Assembly (NCBI GenBank): GCA_007129775.1
Contig: SKUV01000243.1
Location: 1-5,178 of the forward strand
From: Paracoccaceae bacterium
Lineage (GTDB): Bacteria; Pseudomonadota; Alphaproteobacteria; Rhodobacterales; Rhodobacteraceae
Direction: 5' to 3'
DNA length: 5,178 nucleotides
Shown here: positions 1 to 4,441 of the stretch, one piece after another
Position numbering within the stretch: the first letter of the stretch is position 1
How the letters are laid out: each line of letters begins with the position of its first letter
Program-made: the position numbers and the translations under genes
Notes under the pieces: model-generated
Seen by the model: only the letters and a program-made list of their open reading frames with translations
Told to the model about the DNA's origin: nothing
Database searches by the model: none

Positions 1-96
1 GGCGCAGCCCGTTTCGCATATCATTTGGGCGCAGCCCGTTTCGCATATCATTTGGGCGCAGCCCGTTTCGCATATCATTTGGGCGCAGCCAGTATC
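1..96. repeat. 27-bp tandem repeat array, cut by the left edge
   Basis: Three perfect head-to-tail copies of a 27-bp unit lie at 1-27, 28-54 and 55-81. A fourth copy begins at 82, is exact for 9 bases, and decays over 82-96. The unit starts GGCGCAGCCCG and ends GCATATCATTTG, so it is AT-richer in its second half than the surrounding DNA. Across each junction GGGC-GCA-GCCC can form a 4-bp stem with a 3-nt loop. Because 27 is a multiple of three, no plus-strand frame is closed by the array. The array may extend to the left of the window. It could be an intergenic minisatellite or the repetitive C-terminal coding end of an upstream gene; the window does not decide between these. Confidence 0.95.
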
Positions 97-179
97 CGCA
101 CCCGAGAGCCCTGCGCCGCTGCGCGCGGCGGCTTGCCCTCGCCGGCCAACCAATGCAGAAGCGCGCCGGGGAGATCACC

Positions 180-1367
180 ATGACCGCAGGCATCTTCGTT
201 CTCGTACTCGGCTATGTGCTGAGCCAGTTCTACCGGGCCTTTCTCGCCGTCCTGGCCCCGTTTCTGTCGGCCGATGCGGGCGCGGGCGCGGATGACCTCG
301 CGCTGTCCTCGGGCCTGTGGTTCCTCGCCTTCGCGGCGATGCAGATCCCCGTGGGCGCGGCGCTCGACCGGTTCGGGCCGCGCCGCACCACCGCGTGGAT
401 GCTCGGGCTGGGCGGCGGCGGCGGCGCGCTGGTTTTCGCGCTGGCGCAGGGGCCGGGCACGATCCATCTGGCGATGGTCCTGCTCGGCATCGGCTGCGCG
501 CCAGTGCTCATGGCTTCCTATTTCCTGTTCGCGCGCAACTTTCCGCCGGCGGTCTTCGCGACGCTGGCCGGGGTGATGATCGGTGTCGGATCGCTGGGCA
601 ATCTGGCAGGCGCCCTGCCGCTGGCCTGGGCGGCCGAAACCTTCGGCTGGCGCCAGAGCGTGGCCGGCCTCGCCGTCCTCACCCTCGCGATCGCGGTGGC
701 GGTGGGGCTGCTGTTGCGCGATCCGCCCCCCGCGCCGCCGTCTGCGGACGGCGCGCGCGGCTCGCTTCTCGATCTGCTGCGGATCCCGGGCTTCTGGCTG
801 ATCCTGCCGATGCTTGTGGTCAATTACGCCCCTTCGGCCGGCTTGCGGGGGCTCTGGATCGGGCCCTATTACGAGGCTGCCTTTGCCGCGACCCCGAGCC
901 AGATCGGCACGGTCACCTTGATCATGGCGCTTGCCATGACGGTGGGCAATTTCCTCTATGCCCCGCTTGACCGGCTGCTGGGCACCCGCAAGGTGGTGGT
1001 GCTGGCGGGCAACCTGCTGGGACTGATCTGCCTCTTCGCACTGGCCCTGAACCCGCTGCCGGGCTTCTGGACGGCGGCGGTTCTCTTTGCCGGCATCGGC
1101 CTGTTCGGGGCGTCCTTCGCGGTGCTGATCGCCCATGGCCGCGCGATGGTGCCGCCGCACTTGCTGGGCCGCGGTATCACCCTGATGAACCTGTTCGGCA
1201 TCGGCGGCGCGGGTGTGCTGCAGTTCCTGTCCGGCCCGGTCCATCGGGCCGGTGTGGCCGGGGCCGGGGACCCGCTGGCCGGGTTTCAGGCGCTTTTCCT
1301 CTTTTTCGCTTTCAGCCTGCTGGCGGGTTGCCTGTTCTACGTCTTCAGCCGCGATACCCGAGGCTGA
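180..1367 (+). CDS. Major facilitator superfamily (MFS) transporter, 12 TM
   Basis: This 395-residue protein is an inner-membrane secondary transporter of unknown substrate. About twelve hydrophobic segments can be seen, roughly at residues 4-28, 44-63, 72-90, 95-117, 126-150, 160-178, 205-227, 241-262, 271-291, 297-320, 334-352 and 367-390. A polar, proline-rich central loop at about 180-204 divides the two six-helix halves. The MFS motif A lies between TM2 and TM3 as GAALDRFGPRRT (59-70), and a related DRLLGTRK (264-271) sits between TM8 and TM9, as expected for the internally duplicated fold. I chose ATG 180 because GGGGAG (168-173) lies 6 nt upstream; the in-frame ATG at 153 has no comparable ribosome binding site. 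The length is normal for an MFS carrier. The sequence resembles the broad 'sugar phosphate permease-like' annotation class, but no substrate can be assigned. It ends 114 bp before asd, which seems to have its own promoter. Confidence 0.93.
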   Translation: MTAGIFVLVLGYVLSQFYRAFLAVLAPFLSADAGAGADDLALSSGLWFLAFAAMQIPVGAALDRFGPRRTTAWMLGLGGGGGALVFALAQGPGTIHLAMVLLGIGCAPVLMASYFLFARNFPPAVFATLAGVMIGVGSLGNLAGALPLAWAAETFGWRQSVAGLAVLTLAIAVAVGLLLRDPPPAPPSADGARGSLLDLLRIPGFWLILPMLVVNYAPSAGLRGLWIGPYYEAAFAATPSQIGTVTLIMALAMTVGNFLYAPLDRLLGTRKVVVLAGNLLGLICLFALALNPLPGFWTAAVLFAGIGLFGASFAVLIAHGRAMVPPHLLGRGITLMNLFGIGGAGVLQFLSGPVHRAGVAGAGDPLAGFQALFLFFAFSLLAGCLFYVFSRDTRG

Positions 1368-1423
1368 GCACCCGCGCCGCTCCGCCACTCCTCGCACCCG
1401 GCGCCCGTTCCATCGCACACCCC

Positions 1424-1450
1424 TTTTACCCTGCGCCGCTTTGCGCTAGT
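1424..1450 (+). promoter_or_regulatory. Candidate sigma-70 promoter of asd
   Basis: TTTTAC (1424-1429) and GCTAGT (1445-1450) are separated by 15 bases, or CTTTTA (1423-1428) by 16. The expected transcription start near 1457 would leave a leader of about 25 nt before the asd ATG. The boxes are weak against the enteric consensus and the spacing is short. A GCGCT-AGTC-AGCGC dyad (1443-1456) overlaps the -10 box. This is inference from motif position only. Confidence 0.3.
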
Positions 1451-1481
1451 CAGCGCCGGTCAGACGCGAAAGGAGTCTCCG

Positions 1482-2504
1482 ATGGGCTACAGAATCGTTG
1501 TCGTGGGCGCCACGGGCAACGTGGGCCGCGAAATGCTCAACATCCTCGACGAGCGCCGCTTTCCGGTGGACGAGATCGCCGCCGTGGCCTCGCGCCGCTC
1601 GCTCGGGACCGAAGTCAGCTTCGGCGACCGGACGCTCAAATGTCAGGATCTGGAGCAGTTCGATTTCACCGGCTGGGACATCGCGCTTTTCGCCGTGGGA
1701 TCGGAGGCGACCAAGGTTCACGCCCCGCGCGCGGCCTCTGCCGGCTGCGTCGTGATCGACAATTCCTCGCTCTATCGCTACGACCCCGACGTGCCGCTGG
1801 TGGTGCCCGAGGTCAACGCAGCCGCCGTTGACGGTTATGCCAAGAAAAACATCATCGCCAACCCCAACTGCTCCACCGCGCAGATGGTGGTGGTTCTCAA
1901 GCCGCTGCACGACCGCGCCCGCATCAAGCGCGTGGTGGTCAGCACCTATCAATCGGTTTCGGGCGCCGGCAAGGAGGGGATGGACGAGCTTTGGGATCAG
2001 ACCAAGGCCGTCTACAACCCCACGCAGGAGGTGCCGCCCTCCAAGTTCCAGAAGCAGATCGCCTTCAACGTCATTCCCCATATCGACAGCTTCATGGACG
2101 ACGGCTCCACCCGCGAGGAATGGAAGATGGTGGCCGAGACCAAGAAGATCATGGACCCGTCGATCAAGCTCACCGCGACCTGCGTGCGGGTGCCGGTGTT
2201 CGTCGGTCATTCCGAGGCGATCAACATCGAATTCGAGGATTTCCTCGACGAGGACGAGGCCCGCGACATCCTGCGCGAGGCCCCGGGTATCATGGTGATC
2301 GACAAGCGCGAGGCCGGCGGCTATGCCACACCGGTCGAATGCGTGGGCGATTTTGCCACCTTCGTCAGCCGTATCCGTCAGGACAGCACGATCGAGAACG
2401 GGCTGAACCTGTGGTGCGTCTCGGACAATTTGCGCAAAGGCGCGGCGCTCAATGCCGTGCAGATCGCCGAGACGCTGGGCAACCGGGTGCTGAAGAAGGG
2501 CTGA
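1482..2504 (+). CDS. asd: Aspartate-semialdehyde dehydrogenase
   Basis: This cytoplasmic enzyme reduces 4-phospho-L-aspartate to L-aspartate 4-semialdehyde with NADPH, the shared second step of lysine/diaminopimelate, threonine and methionine synthesis. The 340-residue length is typical. The N-terminal Rossmann domain has the NADP-binding motif GATGNVG (9-15). The catalytic cysteine is C130 in NPNCSTAQMV, and the conserved glutamine Q157 lies in TYQSVSGAG. Substrate-binding and acid/base residues are visible as R236 and H243 in CVRVPVFVGHSEA (234-246), and the C-terminal cofactor region contains NLRKGAALNAVQIAE (316-330). All key residues are present, so the gene looks functional. ATG 1482 is preceded by GAAAGGAG (1468-1475) with 6-nt spacing. 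The gene lies downstream of the MFS gene and converges on the oxidoreductase gene. The family identity is near certain. Confidence 0.98.
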   Translation: MGYRIVVVGATGNVGREMLNILDERRFPVDEIAAVASRRSLGTEVSFGDRTLKCQDLEQFDFTGWDIALFAVGSEATKVHAPRAASAGCVVIDNSSLYRYDPDVPLVVPEVNAAAVDGYAKKNIIANPNCSTAQMVVVLKPLHDRARIKRVVVSTYQSVSGAGKEGMDELWDQTKAVYNPTQEVPPSKFQKQIAFNVIPHIDSFMDDGSTREEWKMVAETKKIMDPSIKLTATCVRVPVFVGHSEAINIEFEDFLDEDEARDILREAPGIMVIDKREAGGYATPVECVGDFATFVSRIRQDSTIENGLNLWCVSDNLRKGAALNAVQIAETLGNRVLKKG

Positions 2505-2525
2505 TCGGGGCCGGACAGGGCCGCG

Positions 2526-2567
2526 CGGGCGCACGCGCGCGCGGCTCGGGCGCACGCGCGCGCGGCT
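2526..2567. repeat. 21-bp perfect tandem duplication, alternating CG
   Basis: Two identical 21-bp units lie at 2526-2546 and 2547-2567, each starting CGGGCGCACGCG and ending GCGGCT. Each contains a run of alternating purine and pyrimidine (GCACGCGCGCGCG), a type of sequence able to adopt Z-DNA. The arm GCCGCGCG (2520-2527) can also pair with CGCGCGGC (2538-2545) across a 10-nt loop. The array fills much of the gap between the convergent ends of asd and the oxidoreductase. No T-run follows, so I do not call an intrinsic terminator. Confidence 0.9.
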
Positions 2568-2616
2568 GAAACGGCGGCCCTGCCTCCGCCCCTTCTGTCC
2601 TGGCTGCGCGCGCCTG

Positions 2617-2630
2617 GAGGTTCCGACCTC
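2617..2630. other. Small hairpin at the 3' end of the oxidoreductase gene
   Basis: GAGGT (2617-2621) and ACCTC (2626-2630) form a 5-bp stem closing a TCCG tetraloop of the UNCG type on the plus-strand RNA. It overlaps the minus-strand stop codon (2629-2631). With no U-tract on either strand, it is at most a weak 3'-end structure for the convergent transcripts. Confidence 0.25.
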
Positions 2631-3612
2631 AACCGGCCTCATCCTCCATTGTCACCACGATCTTTCCGGTGGCGCGGCGGGCGCGCAGCATCTCCAAGCC
2701 CTCCAGCGCGCGGTCGAACGGCAGGGTCGCGCCGATATGGGGACGCAGGCGGCCGGCAGCATACCAGTCCAGAAGCGTCAGCAGGCTCTGGCCCAGCAGA
2801 TCGGGGGCGAACCGCCGGTAGCCGCCGAAATAGAACCCGATCACCGCGATATTCTTGACCAGCAGCAGATTGGCGGGCACCTGCTGCACGGCGCCCCCGG
2901 CAAAGCCGATGGCGAGCATACGCCCGCCCGGGCGTGCCGCGCGCAGCGCGGCCATGAAGGTCTCGCCGCCCACGGCATCATAAACCACATCGGCGCCGCC
3001 CAGCGCCCGGACCGCATCGCGCAGATCGTCGCGCGCGCTGTCGATCAGGTGATCGGCCCCGGCGGCGCGCGCCACCGCCAGCCTTTCCGGCCCGCGCGCA
3101 ACGGCGATCACGCGCGCGCCCATCAGTTTGCCGATTTCCACCGCCGTCAGCCCGACCCCGCCTGCCGCGCCGGTCACCAGCAGCGTCTCGCCCGCGCGCA
3201 ACCGCGCGGCATGGTCGAGCGCCAGATGCGACGTGCCGTAGGCGACCTGAAACGCCGCCGCATGGCCGAACGGCATCGCCTCGGGCAACACCACGCAATC
3301 GGCGGCCGGAAAACAGCCTGCGCGCGCCAACCCGCCGGCATGGCCGAAGACCGCGACGCGCGCGCCGGGCGCCATGCCGGGGGCGGTCACATCGGGGCCG
3401 AGCGCCGCGATCTCGCCGGCGGCCTCGATCCCCGGCACGAAGGGCAGGTCCGGCATGTCCTGATACCGGCCCTCCAGCATCAGCAGATCGGCGAAGTTGA
3501 GCCCGCAGGCCCGGATCCGCAGCAGGACCTCGCCCGGGCCGGGGCGGGGCGCAGGTTGCGGGCGCCGCTCGGGCAGGCTGCCGAAACGCTCCAGAAGATA
3601 CATTTCGGTCAT
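2629..3612 (-). CDS. NADPH:quinone oxidoreductase-like, Zn-independent medium-chain reductase
   Basis: This 327-residue cytoplasmic protein belongs to the medium-chain dehydrogenase/reductase superfamily, quinone oxidoreductase branch, which reduces quinones or other activated double bonds with NADPH. The N-terminal GroES-like domain (about 1-120) contains ACGLNFADLLMLEGRY (35-50) and the FVPGIEAAGE motif (58-67). The Rossmann domain contains the nucleotide motif TGAAGGVG (147-154), followed by the GKLMGARVIAVAR segment. A C-terminal NIAVIGFYFGGY motif (254-265) is typical of this group. The structural and catalytic zinc cysteines of alcohol dehydrogenases are absent, as expected for QOR-type enzymes. 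I chose ATG 3612 because GGAGG (3618-3622) lies 5 nt upstream; the in-frame ATG at 3651 would add 13 atypical residues. It is convergent with asd and divergent from the XRE gene. The exact substrate is unknown; an enoyl reductase or another alkenal/quinone reductase remains possible. Confidence 0.93.
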   Translation of the reverse strand: MTEMYLLERFGSLPERRPQPAPRPGPGEVLLRIRACGLNFADLLMLEGRYQDMPDLPFVPGIEAAGEIAALGPDVTAPGMAPGARVAVFGHAGGLARAGCFPAADCVVLPEAMPFGHAAAFQVAYGTSHLALDHAARLRAGETLLVTGAAGGVGLTAVEIGKLMGARVIAVARGPERLAVARAAGADHLIDSARDDLRDAVRALGGADVVYDAVGGETFMAALRAARPGGRMLAIGFAGGAVQQVPANLLLVKNIAVIGFYFGGYRRFAPDLLGQSLLTLLDWYAAGRLRPHIGATLPFDRALEGLEMLRARRATGKIVVTMEDEAG

Positions 3613-3668
3613 CCCTGCCTCCGTGAACAAGGGCCACCTGGGCTCGCCCATATCCCTGAAAAGATGCG

Positions 3669-3697
3669 GTTAGGATGCATTTTATTGCATTTTGCAA
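3669..3697 (-). promoter_or_regulatory. Candidate sigma-70 promoter of the oxidoreductase gene
   Basis: Read on the minus strand, TTGCAA (3697-3692) serves as the -35 box and CCTAAC (3674-3669) as a weak -10 box, with exactly 17 bases between them. Transcription would begin near 3662, giving a leader of about 50 nt that contains GGAGG just before ATG 3612. The -35 box lies inside a dyad, which suggests a repressor site. This is inferred from motif match and position. Confidence 0.4.
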
Positions 3698-3704
3698 TGC
3701 ATTC
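3675..3704. promoter_or_regulatory. TGCA-rich nested dyad, candidate operator
   Basis: The 15-bp palindrome ATTGCA-TTT-TGCAAT (3684-3698) is nested with a wider inverted repeat, ATGCATT (3675-3681) with AATGCAT (3696-3702). TGCATTTT also occurs twice at a 10-base step (3676 and 3686), about one helical turn, and AATGCATT (3696-3703) is itself palindromic. The cluster covers the -35 box and spacer of the oxidoreductase promoter, a position from which a bound protein would block RNA polymerase. The regulator is unknown; the neighbouring XRE protein is one candidate by proximity only. Confidence 0.5.
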
Positions 3705-3793
3705 GGAGCGGGCTCTTTTCAAAATGGTTAGCATTTCGAGAATCATCCTCAGGGTGTGGCGCGTTGCGGGTGGTCGCGCATGGGTGAATCCGT

Positions 3794-3871
3794 GCGGCGC
3801 AGGGCGCCGCTCCGGCAAACCGGGCTGCCGCCCCGGGCGCGAAGCCCTGCCATGCGGGGTGAATTGCCCCG
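3794..3871. other. Hairpin-rich GC segment between divergent promoters
   Basis: Several short dyads follow each other. They are GCGGCGC-AGG-GCGCCGC (3794-3810, a perfect 7-bp stem), CCGG-CAAA-CCGG (3812-3823), GGGC-GCGAA-GCCC (3836-3848) and CGGGG-TGAATTG-CCCCG (3855-3871). The segment lies upstream of both predicted transcription starts, so it should not be leader RNA for either gene. No T-run follows the last stem. It may be a small unannotated RNA, protein-binding DNA, or chance folding of GC-rich sequence. Confidence 0.35.
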
Positions 3872-3912
3872 TCGCGCGCTGAGAGTAAAAAAAGTCCGCT
3901 GTTCTGCCCGGT

Positions 3913-3929
3913 TTGGCACGAATCTTGCT
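3913..3929 (+). promoter_or_regulatory. Sigma-54 (RpoN) -24/-12 promoter of the XRE regulator gene
   Basis: The 17 bases match the sigma-54 consensus YTGGCACGR-N3-TTGCW at every specified position: TTGGCACG (3913-3920), A, ATC, then TTGCT (3925-3929). The invariant GG (3915-3916) and GC (3927-3928) are separated by exactly 10 bases. Transcription should start near 3940, leaving a leader of about 55 nt before ATG 3995. Sigma-54 promoters need an AAA+ enhancer-binding protein; I could not identify a canonical NifA (TGT-N10-ACA) or NtrC site nearby. A TAGAAT box (3934-3939) could be the -10 of an overlapping sigma-70 promoter, but its best -35 (TTGGCA, 3913-3918) is only 15 bases away. Confidence 0.6.
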
Positions 3930-3994
3930 TCATTAGAATGCACGCTCTGATTTTGGTGCGCCTGCGAGGTAATATAACTATTCTGGAGACCAGT

Positions 3995-4354
3995 ATGAAA
4001 CACCCTGTCGACACCCATGTGGGAAAACGCATCCGTCACCGGCGCTGGATGGTGGGAATGACCCAGCAGCAGCTTGCGGATGCGGTCGGCATCAAATTCC
4101 AGCAGATTCAGAAATACGAGACCGGAATGAACCGCGTCAGCGCCTCGCGGCTCTGGAGCATCGCGGAGACGCTGGATGTTCCGGTGAGCTTCTTTTTCGA
4201 GGGGCTGGCCGATGGCGAAGAGGCGGCGCGCGAGACCACCGTGCTTGCGGATCGCGAGGCGATGGAACTGGTGCGCGCCTATACCGCGATCCCCGAGCAA
4301 CAGCGCCGCAAGCTCTTTGATCTGGCGCGGGTGCTCAGCAGCAGCGCGGCCTGA
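3995..4354 (+). CDS. XRE-family helix-turn-helix transcriptional regulator
   Basis: This 119-residue protein has one N-terminal Cro/C1-type helix-turn-helix domain (about residues 8-66). The core TQQQLADAVGIKFQQIQKYE (23-42) forms helices 2 and 3, followed by the helix containing SRLWSIAETLDVPVSFFF (51-68). The remaining tail (about 70-119) is charged and helical, ends in a short alanine/serine stretch, and shows no ligand-binding domain. It resembles the small, widely conserved alphaproteobacterial XRE proteins that begin MKHPVDxHVGKRIRHRRW. ATG 3995 has GGAG (3985-3988) at 6-nt spacing. The alternative in-frame ATG at 3938 has no ribosome binding site and lies at the predicted sigma-54 transcription start, so it could not be used from that promoter. 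The gene sits 87 bp upstream of the hisN-type gene. Its targets are unknown; binding within the same intergenic region is a reasonable guess. Confidence 0.93.
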   Translation: MKHPVDTHVGKRIRHRRWMVGMTQQQLADAVGIKFQQIQKYETGMNRVSASRLWSIAETLDVPVSFFFEGLADGEEAARETTVLADREAMELVRAYTAIPEQQRRKLFDLARVLSSSAA

Positions 4355-4380
4355 CGACGCCGGGGCAGCCGCCCGCCGGT

Positions 4381-4409
4381 TTGACGCGCGCGCGTGCTTC
4401 GTGTCTAGA
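4381..4409 (+). promoter_or_regulatory. Candidate sigma-70 promoter of the hisN-type gene
   Basis: TTGACG (4381-4386, five of six matches to TTGACA) and TCTAGA (4404-4409) are separated by exactly 17 bases. Transcription would start near 4416, giving a leader of about 26 nt to ATG 4442. The overlapping palindrome ACGCGCGCGCGT (4384-4395) puts an alternating CG run in the spacer. This suggests that the gene is transcribed separately from the XRE gene, although readthrough is possible because no strong terminator lies between them. Confidence 0.5.
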
Positions 4410-4441
4410 TGCGTGCGGGCACAGGGCCGGCGGGGCAGAGG

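Larger units (their letters stand above)
3613..3994. other. 382-bp divergent intergenic regulatory region
   Basis: This stretch separates the divergent oxidoreductase and XRE genes. From left to right it holds the oxidoreductase leader and ribosome binding site, a TGCA-rich dyad over a sigma-70-like promoter (3669-3704), and a segment dense in short GC hairpins (3794-3871). An A7 tract (3887-3893), a sigma-54 promoter match (3913-3929) and the XRE leader follow. The AT content is locally higher at 3660-3740 and 3880-3985 than in the neighbouring genes, consistent with promoter DNA. I see no convincing gene in it; short open frames here have no plausible ribosome binding site or recognisable protein. 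Confidence 0.75.

Noticed and set aside
1..96. CRISPR array
   Set aside because: The copies are directly adjacent with no unique spacers between them, so this is a simple tandem repeat.
114..130. CGCCGC-TGCGC-GCGGCG hairpin before the MFS gene as a terminator
   Set aside because: The stem is 6 bp with no T-run after it, and such dyads are frequent by chance at this GC content.
75..1418. Long minus-strand open frame (447 codons) opposite the MFS gene
   Set aside because: It encodes Arg/Gln/His/Glu-rich low-complexity sequence without a domain, typical of antisense frames in GC-rich genes. The plus strand has a coherent 12-TM protein with MFS motifs.
1446..2642. Minus-strand open frame of 398 codons opposite asd
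   Set aside because: It is antisense to an intact, fully motif-supported asd and shows no recognisable protein features of its own.
2737..3882. Plus-strand open frame of 381 codons opposite the oxidoreductase gene
   Set aside because: It has a Gln/His/Arg-rich composition without a domain and crosses the promoter region. The minus-strand gene has clear MDR motifs and a ribosome binding site.
3887..3893. A7 tract as the U-run of a minus-strand intrinsic terminator
   Set aside because: No GC-rich hairpin immediately precedes it on the minus strand, and no minus-strand gene ends there.
3756..3950. Possible 64-residue plus-strand small protein in the intergenic region
   Set aside because: It has no good ribosome binding site and an arginine-rich shadow-like composition, and it runs through the sigma-54 promoter.
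4355..4383. Intrinsic terminator after the XRE gene (GGGC-AGCC-GCCC stem, then GGTTT)
   Set aside because: The stem is only 4 bp and is followed by just three Ts, too weak to call; the TTG also belongs to the next gene's -35 box.
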